Assembly: GCA_002433805.1 (NCBI GenBank)
Contig: DJIW01000056.1
Coordinates: forward strand, 1 to 17,538
Length of the DNA: 17,538 bases
From: Competibacteraceae bacterium UBA6584
GTDB lineage: Bacteria; Pseudomonadota; Gammaproteobacteria; Competibacterales; Competibacteraceae
Direction: 5' to 3'
The position numbers were made by a program, and so were the translations under genes. Below are positions 5,599 through 12,551 of the stretch, one piece after another. The notes below the pieces were generated by a model that was given only the letters and a program-made list of their open reading frames with translations, ran no database searches and was not told the DNA's origin. The first letter of the stretch is position 1. Every line of letters starts with the position of its first letter.

Positions 5599-6881
5599 GT
5601 GAAAGGGTCATGCTGGGTCGATTGAGTCAGATCGCCACATTTTACGGCGAGCGCGCCACCGTCGGTTGGCGGGATGGCCGCGCCGTGTCCTCGGTCTATG
5701 AGACCGTGGAAGCCGAATATCGGAAAATTCGCAAGGGAATCACCCTGACCGACTGTTCGTATGTTGGCAATTTTCGCCTTGAAGGACCGGATGCGTTCCG
5801 TTTGCTCGACCGGATCAGCTTCGCCGGCTTGAATCGGCTGACGCTCGGTCGCTTGCTGCCCTCCTATGTGCTTGATGAAGACGGCGGTTTGTTTTGTGAA
5901 GTGCTCGTGGCCGACGCCGGCGACGGTTATCGGCTGGTGAGCGAAGGAGCCGATCCAGTCCGAGTTCGCGCGTTGCTCGATGCCACGGCGGCAAGCGGAG
6001 GGCTGGATGTCGCCATCGTCGATGAGACGCAAACCCAATTGTTCATCGGCCTCAACGGACCTTACTCATGGGAGTTGCTCAAAAGCTTAATCGGCCCTAG
6101 CGCCATCGGACTGCGGGCTCTGGAAACCCTGCCCGGCAATCAAGTGGACGGCATTCTGTTCGCGGTCCACCGGGTCGATAAGGCGGGTGAATATGGGTAT
6201 CTATTACAGGTGGACCACGATTATCTGCTCGCGCTGTGGCAGCAGTTGTTGGAGGTCGGGCGACGCTTTGAGATCGCGCCTGTCGGTTACGAAGCCGTGG
6301 ACCTGTGCAAGCTGGAAAACCGCTTGACCAACATCCACCGCGAGGCGCGCTCGGCGGCCCACGTGCTGGAATTGAATACGCGGGTTCTGGTCCGGCGCGA
6401 TGGAAGCGACTACCGCGGTCGGAGCGCGATTGAAAAAGCGCTGAGCGACGGAATCAAGCGCCGTCTGATCGGGATGATGGTGGAGGATGAGCGCGCGGCG
6501 CAACCGCTGATCGAACCCGGCGACGGGGTTTATGCCGACGGCGTCCGCGTGGGCGACATCGCCCATTGCGCCTTCTCGTTCGCCTTAAGGCGCTGGCTGA
6601 TTTTGGCCTTTCTAGCCGTGGACTATGCCTACGTGGGTTTGCGCTACCAGCTCGGCGGCCGGCGCGGCGACTGTGGCGTCAGGACCGTTTCCGCGCCTTT
6701 CACCGTCAGTGAAAGCCTGCGCATTCGGCCCCGGCAAGACAGTTACTTTGATCGAAAAGCGCGCGCGCGAACGTGGGATGGCGGGCGGATGCTCCCGGTT
6801 AAAACCGCTATCAGCCGCCCGCATCGCTATCAAAACATTTTTTTTGAGGACCGGCGGGCTTACCGGAGAACGATTGCTTGA
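5595..6881 (+). CDS. GcvT-fold (aminomethyltransferase-like) folate-binding protein
   Basis: About 385 of the 428 residues follow the GcvT/T-protein family: GITLTDCSYVGNFRLEGPDA, LLPSYVLDEDGGLF, LFIGLNGPYSWELL, AGEYGYLLQV, GYEAVDLCKLENRL, and a C-terminal VRTVSAPFTVSESLRIRP. GcvT proteins transfer one-carbon units to tetrahydrofolate. Where they carry Asp-Asp (GGxxDD), this one has Cys-Glu (GGLFCEVLV, about 97-105), so it is unlikely to be the glycine-cleavage enzyme; a demethylase or a folate-dependent tailoring role is possible. The last 43 or so residues, rich in Arg, resemble nothing I recognise. TTG at 5595 overlaps the ACP stop; ATG at 5610, with AAGGG close upstream, is an alternative. 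It lies in the luxI operon. No gcvH or gcvP is nearby. Confidence 0.75.
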   Translation: MSERVMLGRLSQIATFYGERATVGWRDGRAVSSVYETVEAEYRKIRKGITLTDCSYVGNFRLEGPDAFRLLDRISFAGLNRLTLGRLLPSYVLDEDGGLFCEVLVADAGDGYRLVSEGADPVRVRALLDATAASGGLDVAIVDETQTQLFIGLNGPYSWELLKSLIGPSAIGLRALETLPGNQVDGILFAVHRVDKAGEYGYLLQVDHDYLLALWQQLLEVGRRFEIAPVGYEAVDLCKLENRLTNIHREARSAAHVLELNTRVLVRRDGSDYRGRSAIEKALSDGIKRRLIGMMVEDERAAQPLIEPGDGVYADGVRVGDIAHCAFSFALRRWLILAFLAVDYAYVGLRYQLGGRRGDCGVRTVSAPFTVSESLRIRPRQDSYFDRKARARTWDGGRMLPVKTAISRPHRYQNIFFEDRRAYRRTIA

Positions 6882-6980
6882 GCGGGAGAACGTTCGGCGT
6901 GGCCGCGTTCTAGTCAAGCGCGCTCGCGCTCGCGGGCGATCATCCGGACGTTCCGAAAACCGTGTAAGCATGGCGAAACG
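6882..6980 (+). other. Spacer between the GcvT-like gene and the first SDR
   Basis: These 99 bases are the largest gap within the luxI-linked gene set. They are GC-rich with simple GCGCTCGC repetition around 6919-6933. I see no terminator with a T-run and no clear promoter, so read-through is assumed. Confidence 0.4.
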
Positions 6981-7712
6981 ATGAACGGCGCCACGGAAAT
7001 TCAGGCCATCTTGATTCACGGGGCTGGAACCAGCATCGGTTGGGCGGTCGCCCGCGAATTCAGCCGTCGCGGAATGGTCGTGGCCCTGCACGATTGCGAG
7101 CGCCCGCGAGTTGCGGCGGCCATCGCCCGCGAGTTGGCGGGTGAGAGCCGGATTCTCGATGTGAGCGCGATGCCCTTGGAGCGGGGCGATATCGAAAGCC
7201 ATCTGGCCGCCATCGCCGAATGCTGCGGCCGCCTGGATGCCTTGGTGAATCTGTATGTTCCGGATCGAACCGCCGGCCCGGTCGATCTCCAGTCCTATGT
7301 CTTCAATCTCTATCACCGCAGCGTGGCGACCGCGAGCATCATCGCGCTCCACACCAACAACGGCATGATCGTCAACCAGTTTTTCCTAGCGTCCGCGTTC
7401 GCCGATACCGATTTTGCGGACTGCATGGCGGTCGCGCGCGGCGCGATCGCCAGTTTTACCCGAATCCTGTCGATCCAGCACGGACGGTTGGGAGTGCGGG
7501 TCAACGGCCTGTTGGTGGGGTTGCTGGATGCGCCGGAAATCACGGCGATAGCCAGCGGGCGGGTTTTGGCCGCCTCCCCGCCGCTGGGGCGGTGGGCGGA
7601 GCCGGTCGATGTCGCCAAGAGCATCGCGTTTCTGGTGTTGGACAGCGGCTATATTACCGGCCAGATGCTGATTATGGACGGCGGCCTCACCGGCGGCGTC
7701 AACGGATTTTGA
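6981..7712 (+). CDS. Short-chain dehydrogenase-like protein lacking the catalytic Tyr/Lys
   Basis: The 243-residue protein has the Rossmann fold and length of the SDR family: HGAGTSIG (13-20) for the TGxxxGIG cofactor loop and GYITGQMLIMDGGLTGG at the C-terminus. The active site is degraded. NNAG reads NLYV (90-93), and the YxxxK motif aligns with M149-A-V-A-R153 in DCMAVARGAIASFTRIL. Without the Tyr and Lys, ordinary carbonyl reduction is unlikely. It may be a non-catalytic partner of the next gene's product, as in some hetero-oligomeric SDRs, or may catalyse something else. ATG at 6981 directly follows AAACG with no strong Shine-Dalgarno. It sits 17 bases upstream of the second SDR gene. 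Confidence 0.85.
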   Translation: MNGATEIQAILIHGAGTSIGWAVAREFSRRGMVVALHDCERPRVAAAIARELAGESRILDVSAMPLERGDIESHLAAIAECCGRLDALVNLYVPDRTAGPVDLQSYVFNLYHRSVATASIIALHTNNGMIVNQFFLASAFADTDFADCMAVARGAIASFTRILSIQHGRLGVRVNGLLVGLLDAPEITAIASGRVLAASPPLGRWAEPVDVAKSIAFLVLDSGYITGQMLIMDGGLTGGVNGF

Positions 7713-7729
7713 AGGGGCGGAGGCGGGGG

Positions 7730-8491
7730 ATGGCCGCGCTGGATGATCGGATTGCCCTGGTGACCGGCGGGTCGCGGGGCCTCGGCCGCGCCGTGGCGCT
7801 GGAGCTGGCGCGCCGTGGCGCGTGGGTGGCGATCAACTACCGGAGTCGCGAGCACGAGGCGCGCGCCGCCTTGGAGCAACTGCAAGCCGAAGGCGGCCAA
7901 GGCGCGGTGTATCAAGCCGATGTGACCGATCTCAAGCAAGTGCGGCGGATGTTTGAAGCGGTGTTCGAACAGCGCCGGCGGCTGGATATTCTGGTCAATA
8001 ACGCCGGCGTTATCCGCGATGCTTATTTCCTGCTGATGAGCGCCAGCGATTGGCGGGACGTGCTGGAGGTCGACTTAAACGGCGTTTTCCATTGCAGCAA
8101 GGAAGCGGTTCGCATCATGGCGGGCCGCCGTTGCGGGGTGATCGTCAACATCGGTTCCGGCTTGATCGCCCAGCTCGGTCAGGTCAACCACAGCGCGGCG
8201 AAAGCGGGCATGGTGGGTTTTTCCCGGGCGCTGGCGCGGGAAGTGGGGCCTAAAGGCATCCGCGTCATGCACGTCGCGCCGGGTTTTTTCAAAACCGAGA
8301 TGTCCGAAACGTTAAGCCGGGATTCGATCGAGGCCAGCTATCTGCTGACGCCGCTGGAGCGTTGGGGTTTGCCGGAAGAATTGGCCGCGCTGGTGGCCTT
8401 CCTGGCCAGCGACGACGCCCGCTGTTTCAGCGGCCAATCGATCGCCATCGACGGCGGGCGCGGCGCGGTGGAAGCGGAGTTCGGGCTGTAG
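7730..8491 (+). CDS. FabG-like SDR with His replacing the catalytic Tyr
   Basis: A 253-residue SDR close in pattern to 3-oxoacyl-ACP reductase. TGGSRGLG (12-19) binds the dinucleotide; NNAG (90-93), N117, S143 and K158 are retained, and GQSIAIDGG forms the C-terminal segment. The YxxxK tyrosine is His154 (NHSAAKAG, codon CAC at 8189-8191), one transition from TAC. The Ser-to-Tyr interval is 11 rather than the usual 13 residues, so the loop is also shorter. FabG reduces 3-oxoacyl-ACP with NADPH; whether this variant can is doubtful. The ATG at 7730 is chosen because GGAGG (7719-7723) precedes it by six bases and the fold starts there, although the frame is open upstream. It is the last gene of the luxI-linked set; an ACP substrate is inferred from the neighbouring ACP gene. 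Confidence 0.9.
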   Translation: MAALDDRIALVTGGSRGLGRAVALELARRGAWVAINYRSREHEARAALEQLQAEGGQGAVYQADVTDLKQVRRMFEAVFEQRRRLDILVNNAGVIRDAYFLLMSASDWRDVLEVDLNGVFHCSKEAVRIMAGRRCGVIVNIGSGLIAQLGQVNHSAAKAGMVGFSRALAREVGPKGIRVMHVAPGFFKTEMSETLSRDSIEASYLLTPLERWGLPEELAALVAFLASDDARCFSGQSIAIDGGRGAVEAEFGL

Positions 8492-8666
8492 GGGAAAAGC
8501 GCTCGACCGGGAGGAGGCCAGACCCGCCAACCGTCTCGCCGTTTTCAAAAAAGCGCCCTGGCGCGCGGTGCTCAGACCCTCGCCGTCAGCCTTCTTCCTG
8601 CGCGCGGGAGCCGCAAAATGCTAAACTGACCTTCCTTCAGTCAAGGTCTTCAGGCAAGAGGCTCTC
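8492..8666 (+). other. Gap before yebC, probable promoter region
   Basis: These 175 bases separate the FabG-like gene from yebC. TAAACT (8622-8627) is a possible -10 element. GACCTT (8628-8633) and AAGGTC (8643-8648) form a weak inverted repeat just before the yebC ribosome-binding site AAGAGG (8656-8661). No convincing terminator for the upstream genes was found. Confidence 0.4.
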
Positions 8667-9410
8667 ATGGCAGGACACAGTAAATGGGCGAACATCCAAC
8701 ACCGAAAAAACGCCCAGGACGCCAAGCGCGGCAAACTGTTCACCCGATTGATCCGCGAAATCACCGTGGCCTCGCGCATGAGCGGCGGCGATCCGGGAGC
8801 CAATCCGCGGTTGCGGCTGGCGATGGATAAGGCCCTGATCGCCAACATGCCGAGAGACACCATCGACCGCGCCATCAAGCGCGGAACCGGTTCGCTGGAG
8901 GGCGTCGAATACGAGGAAATCCGCTACGAAGGCTACGGGCCGGGCGGCGTCGCGGTGATGGTGGACGCGATGACCGACAACCGCAACCGCACGGTGGCGG
9001 AAGTCCGCCACGCCTTCAGTAAGTGCGGCGGCAATCTCGGCACCAGCGGTTCGGTGGCGTTCCAATTCAGCGAGCAAGGCGTGCTGAGCTATCCGTCCGG
9101 CTGCGATGAAGACCGGATCATGGAGGCCGCCATCGAGGCCGGGGCCGACGATGTGGTGAGCTACGACGACGGCTCGGTGGACGTATTGACCGCGCCGGCC
9201 GCTTTCGCTCGGGTCAAGGACGCGATGAGCGCCGCCGGTCTGGCGGCGGAGGAAGCCGAAGTCACCCAGCGCGCCGCCTCCAGCACCACCTTGGGTTTCG
9301 AGGACGCGCAGAAGATGGTCAAGCTGCTGGAGATGCTGGAGGATTTGGACGACACCCAAAACGTCTATTCCAACGCCGACATTCCCGACGATATTCTGGC
9401 GAAACTCTGA
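8667..9410 (+). CDS. yebC: YebC/PmpR-family (TACO1-like) protein
   Basis: The 247-residue protein matches the YebC family in length and motifs. The N-terminus MAGHSKWANIQHRKNAQDAKRGKLF is diagnostic; it is followed by NMPRDTIDRAIKRG, EEIRYEGYGPGGVAVMVD, TDNRNRT and GGNLGTSGSVAFQF. Members have been described as DNA-binding regulators and, more recently, as ribosome-associated factors that help translate difficult proline-containing stretches. AAGAGG five bases before the ATG supports the start. It lies two bases before ruvC in a yebC-ruvCAB arrangement common in Gammaproteobacteria, so co-transcription is likely. Confidence 0.97.
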   Translation: MAGHSKWANIQHRKNAQDAKRGKLFTRLIREITVASRMSGGDPGANPRLRLAMDKALIANMPRDTIDRAIKRGTGSLEGVEYEEIRYEGYGPGGVAVMVDAMTDNRNRTVAEVRHAFSKCGGNLGTSGSVAFQFSEQGVLSYPSGCDEDRIMEAAIEAGADDVVSYDDGSVDVLTAPAAFARVKDAMSAAGLAAEEAEVTQRAASSTTLGFEDAQKMVKLLEMLEDLDDTQNVYSNADIPDDILAKL

Positions 9411-9412
9411 GC

Positions 9413-9937
9413 GTGACCGCAATCCGGCTGATGGGCATCGATCCCGGTTCGCGGATCACCGGCTACGGCATCATCGATTTGGACGGGCCGCGCGCGCGCC
9501 ATGTCGCCAGCGGCTGTATCCAGACCGCCAGCGACCGCCCGGCGCCGGAACGGTTGAAGACCATCTTTGAAGCGGTGGCCGCCCTCATCGAAACCTATCA
9601 TCCCACCGAAGCGGCGGTCGAACAGGTGTTCATGCACCGCAATCCCGATTCGGCGATCAAGCTCGGACAGGCGCGCGGCGCGGCGTTGTGCGCGGTGGTC
9701 ATGGCGGGGTTGCCGGTCAGCGAATACGCCGCTCGCGCGATCAAGCAGGCGGTGGTCGGCAACGGCGCGGCCGACAAGCTGCAAGTGCAACACATGGTCA
9801 AGCTGTTGCTCGATCTGAGCGAAGCGCCACCGACCGACGCCGCCGACGCTCTGGCGGCGGCGATCTGCCATGGGCACACCCGTCAAACCCGGCAGCGGTT
9901 GGGCGCGGCGGCCGCGCTGGCCGGGCGGCGGCGGTGA
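9413..9937 (+). CDS. ruvC: Holliday-junction endonuclease RuvC
   Basis: RuvC resolves Holliday junctions by paired cuts, acting with the RuvAB branch-migration motor. The 174-residue protein has the RNase H-like fold with the catalytic acidic quartet visible as D10 (GIDPGSRITGYG), E70 (AAVEQVF), D142 and D145 (TDAADALAAAICH). Translation starts at GTG 9413, two bases after yebC stops. Its TGA overlaps the GTG of ruvA (GTGA, 9934-9937), giving tight coupling. Confidence 0.97.
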   Translation: MTAIRLMGIDPGSRITGYGIIDLDGPRARHVASGCIQTASDRPAPERLKTIFEAVAALIETYHPTEAAVEQVFMHRNPDSAIKLGQARGAALCAVVMAGLPVSEYAARAIKQAVVGNGAADKLQVQHMVKLLLDLSEAPPTDAADALAAAICHGHTRQTRQRLGAAAALAGRRR

Positions 9938-10536
9938 TCGGTCGCCTGCGCGGGGTACTGGCCTGGAAACAGCCGCCCTATTTATTGATCGACGCCCACG
10001 GCGTCGGCTACGAACTCGAAGCGTCGTTGACCACCTTTCAGAGCTTGCCGGAAACGGGCGCGGAAGTGGTGCTGTTCACCCATCTGGCGGTGCGGGAGGA
10101 CGCGCACGCCCTATACGGCTTCGCCAGCACCGACGAGCGCGCGCTGTTTCGCAATCTGATCCGCGTCGCCGGCATCGGTCCGCGCTTGGCGCTATTGATC
10201 CTCTCGGGCATGAGCGTCGATTTGTTCATCCGCTGCGTGCGCGAGGGCGACGCCTTGGCGCTGACCCGCTTGCCGGGCATCGGCAAGAAGACCGCCGAGC
10301 GGCTGATCATCGAAATGCGCGACCGCATCGGCGATCTGGCGCGTGGTCCCGCGCCGGCGGCCGGTGGGCGGATGCCGGTTGTCGAGGCCAGCCCGACCGA
10401 AGATGCGGTCAGCGCCTTGGTGGCGCTCGGCTACAAGCTGCCCGAGGCTTCGCGCATGGTGCAGGCCGTCGAAGCCGAAGGCTTGACCAGCGAGGCGATC
10501 ATCCGGCAAGCCCTGCAAGCCAGCGTGCGCCGTTGA
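9934..10536 (+). CDS. ruvA: Holliday-junction DNA-binding protein RuvA
   Basis: RuvA tetramers hold the four-way junction and load the RuvB motor. The 200-residue protein starts at GTG 9934 (MIGRLRGVLAWKQPPYLLID), the canonical RuvA N-terminus, although the frame is open further upstream inside ruvC. Domain I is the OB-fold. Domain II has two helix-hairpin-helix motifs, VAGIGPRLALLILSG and LPGIGKKTAERLIIEMRDRI. Domain III, which contacts RuvB, follows a Pro/Ala/Gly-rich linker and runs from about EDAVSALVALGYK to the end. Confidence 0.97.
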   Translation: MIGRLRGVLAWKQPPYLLIDAHGVGYELEASLTTFQSLPETGAEVVLFTHLAVREDAHALYGFASTDERALFRNLIRVAGIGPRLALLILSGMSVDLFIRCVREGDALALTRLPGIGKKTAERLIIEMRDRIGDLARGPAPAAGGRMPVVEASPTEDAVSALVALGYKLPEASRMVQAVEAEGLTSEAIIRQALQASVRR

Positions 10537-10630
10537 TGCCCGCTACCGCGCCACGGCCCAATCGAGCGGCGTCGGCCGCCGTTTGGTTTTACACTCTGCG
10601 CCGCAACCTTTCCAAACGGCCACCCCCGTC

Positions 10631-11677
10631 ATGAACTCATCGGATCGTTTGATTTCACCGGACGCCAGCGGCGAGGACGCCACCCTCGATCGCGCCGTCC
10701 GGCCCAAGCGGTTGGCCGAATATATCGGCCAGCAGGCGATGCGCGAGCAGTTGGAAATTTTTATCCAAGCCGCGCGGGCGCGCGGCGAGGCTTTGGATCA
10801 CGTGCTGCTGTTCGGGCCGCCGGGTTTGGGCAAGACCACGCTGGCGCACATCGTCGCCGCCGAGATGGGGGTCAACCTGCGCCAGACCTCGGGGCCGGTG
10901 ATCGAGCGGCCCGGCGATCTGGCCGCGCTGCTGACCAACCTGGAGCCGCGCGACGTGCTGTTCATCGACGAGATCCACCGCCTCAGTCCGGTGGTGGAGG
11001 AAGTGCTGTATCCGGCGATGGAGGATTACCAAATCGACATCATGATCGGCGAAGGCCCGGCGGCGCGCTCGATCAAACTGGATTTGCCGCCGTTTACCCT
11101 GGTCGGGGCCACCACCCGCGCCGGGTTGCTGACCTCGCCGCTGCGGGACCGCTTCGGCATCGTGCACCGCTTGGAATTTTATACGCCCGAGGAACTGACC
11201 GAGATCGTGGCCCGTTCGGCGCGGATCCTCGGCATCGAGACCGATTATCCCGACGGCGCGGCCGAAATCGGCCGGCGCTCGCGCGGCACGCCCCGAATCG
11301 CCAACCGCCTGCTGCGGCGGGTGCGGGATTTCGCCCAGGTGCGCGCGGACGGACGGATTAGCGTGGCGGTGGCGCAGCTGGCGCTCGATCTATTGAAAGT
11401 GGACCAACGCGGCTTCGATGAACAAGACCGCCGGTTGTTGGGGTTGATCATCGATAAATTCGGCGGCGGGCCGGTCGGCTTGGACACCCTGGCGGCGGCG
11501 CTCGGCGAAGAGCGCGGCACCATCGAGGACGTGCTGGAGCCTTACTTGATCCAGCAAGGCTTTTTGATGCGCACCCCGCGCGGACGGGTCGCAACGGCGC
11601 ACGCCTACCGTCATTTTGGCTTGATACCGGCCAATAATCCGGCGGTTGCGGGCGATCTGTTCGGCGCGCCGCCGTGA
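10631..11677 (+). CDS. ruvB: Holliday-junction branch-migration ATPase RuvB
   Basis: RuvB is the AAA+ hexameric motor that pumps DNA through the RuvA-bound junction. The 348-residue protein has Walker A GPPGLGKTT (62-70), Walker B FIDEIH (111-116), sensor 1 GATTRAGLL, the arginine-finger region SPLRDRFG, and a C-terminal winged helix ending in GRVATAHAYRHFGL. The ATG at 10631 gives the usual N-terminus (MNSSDRLISP, then the RPKRLAEYIGQ motif) and is preferred to an in-frame upstream start at 10583. A 94-base gap separates it from ruvA. It ends one base before the convergent EF-hand gene. Confidence 0.97.
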   Translation: MNSSDRLISPDASGEDATLDRAVRPKRLAEYIGQQAMREQLEIFIQAARARGEALDHVLLFGPPGLGKTTLAHIVAAEMGVNLRQTSGPVIERPGDLAALLTNLEPRDVLFIDEIHRLSPVVEEVLYPAMEDYQIDIMIGEGPAARSIKLDLPPFTLVGATTRAGLLTSPLRDRFGIVHRLEFYTPEELTEIVARSARILGIETDYPDGAAEIGRRSRGTPRIANRLLRRVRDFAQVRADGRISVAVAQLALDLLKVDQRGFDEQDRRLLGLIIDKFGGGPVGLDTLAAALGEERGTIEDVLEPYLIQQGFLMRTPRGRVATAHAYRHFGLIPANNPAVAGDLFGAPP

Positions 11678-11678
11678 A

Positions 11679-12068
11679 TTACGGCTTGGGCGGGGTAGGC
11701 GTCGCGGGTGGGGTCGGAGGCGTCGCGGGTGGGGTCGGAGGCGGTTGGACGGCCGGCGGGGCCGCGCCACCCTTAGGCGGAGTCGCCGGTTCGACCGACG
11801 ATTCCGGAACTTCGACCTCGGTGTCCTCGGTGATCTCGCTTTCGGAAGGAGGCGGTAGACTCTCCACGGCGATCTCGTATTCATCCACCGTGAGCGTTCC
11901 ATCGCTGTCGCTGTCGGCCGCGTCAAAATCCAGACCTTCGACGCTGGCGGCTTCATCGGCGCTGATCAAGCCATCGCCGTCGGTATCGACTTCCTCGAAG
12001 GTCAAGGGCGCCGCGGCGAAAGCGGAAAAGGCCACGAACAACAAGGCCGGCAAAAAGAACGTGCGCAT
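11679..12068 (-). CDS. Small secreted EF-hand protein with proline-rich tail
   Basis: The 129-residue protein starts at ATG 12068, which has AGGAG seven bases upstream. A signal peptide (MRTFFLPALLFVAFSAFAAA) precedes two EF-hand-type calcium loops: DTDGDGLISADE and DSDSDGTLTVDE, both with D-x-D-x-D-G spacing and a final Glu. The next section is acidic (SESEITEDTEVEVPESSVEP). The last 30 or so residues are Pro/Thr/Ala repeats (PPTPPATPPTPPATPTPPKP) encoded by a 21-bp tandem repeat. The tail resembles a wall- or envelope-spanning spacer. It probably binds Ca2+ in the periplasm; its role is unknown. It sits between ruvB (convergent, one base) and ybgC (divergent), interrupting what is otherwise a housekeeping block. 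Confidence 0.85.
   Translation of the reverse strand: MRTFFLPALLFVAFSAFAAAPLTFEEVDTDGDGLISADEAASVEGLDFDAADSDSDGTLTVDEYEIAVESLPPPSESEITEDTEVEVPESSVEPATPPKGGAAPPAVQPPPTPPATPPTPPATPTPPKP
11698..11739. repeat. Two exact 21-bp tandem repeats in the EF-hand gene tail
   Basis: The 21-base unit beginning GGCGTCGCGGG occurs exactly twice, at 11698-11718 and 11719-11739. It encodes the repeated Pro/Thr/Ala heptapeptide of the C-terminal tail. Exact repeats of this kind can expand or contract by slippage. Confidence 0.85.
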
Positions 12069-12146
12069 CGAGATGCTCCTCTCCGGGTGCGTGCAATAAT
12101 TCAGCATCGGTTAAATATCGGTGGCGGATTCTAACGGAAGGTGGTT

Positions 12147-12551
12147 ATGTTTGTCTGGCCGGTTCGGGTTTATTACGAAGACACCGACAGCGGTGGTGTG
12201 GTTTATTATGCCAATTATCTAAAATTCATGGAGCGCGCCCGCACCGAGTGGTTGCGGGCGCGCGGTTTCGAACAGGACGCCTTGCTTCAAGAGCAGCGGC
12301 TGCTGTTTGCGGTCCGCTCGCTGAGCGTGGATTACCGTCGTCCGGCCCGCTTCAATGATGTGTTGGCCGTGTCGGCCCGGCTCATCGAAGCGAGCGGCGC
12401 CAGTTTCCTGTTCGAGCAAACCATCCAGCGCGACGTCTCCACCGACATCTTGTGCAGCGCGCGGGTGAAGGTCGCTTGTATTGATGCCGAGACGTTCCGG
12501 GCGCGCCGGATTCCCCGGCACTTGAGGGAGATAGAGGGGGATTCTAGGTGA
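12147..12551 (+). CDS. ybgC: Tol-Pal-associated acyl-CoA thioesterase YbgC
   Basis: A 134-residue hot-dog-fold thioesterase of the 4-hydroxybenzoyl-CoA thioesterase type. The active-site signature YEDTDSGGVVYYANYLKFMERARTEWL is near the N-terminus. Family members hydrolyse short-chain or hydroxyacyl-CoA thioesters and have been linked to phospholipid metabolism; the link to Tol-Pal is mainly conserved gene order. The ATG at 12147 is chosen because AAGG (12138-12141) lies five bases upstream, rather than an in-frame GTG at 12141. Its TGA overlaps the tolQ GTG. Divergent from the EF-hand gene across 78 bases that should hold both promoters. Confidence 0.93.
   Translation: MFVWPVRVYYEDTDSGGVVYYANYLKFMERARTEWLRARGFEQDALLQEQRLLFAVRSLSVDYRRPARFNDVLAVSARLIEASGASFLFEQTIQRDVSTDILCSARVKVACIDAETFRARRIPRHLREIEGDSR

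Noticed and set aside
5178..6038. 286-residue minus-strand frame opposite luxI, ACP and the GcvT-like gene
   Set aside because: Antisense to three recognisable genes, low-complexity Ser-rich stretch, no motif.
8547..8564. Possible minus-strand terminator (GCGC-CAGG-GCGC then six T on the minus strand)
   Set aside because: The stem is only 4 bp and no minus-strand gene lies upstream of it to terminate.
8628..8648. GACCTT/AAGGTC inverted repeat before yebC as an operator
   Set aside because: Six-base arms with a 9-base loop in a short leader are not distinctive; noted only within the gap entry.
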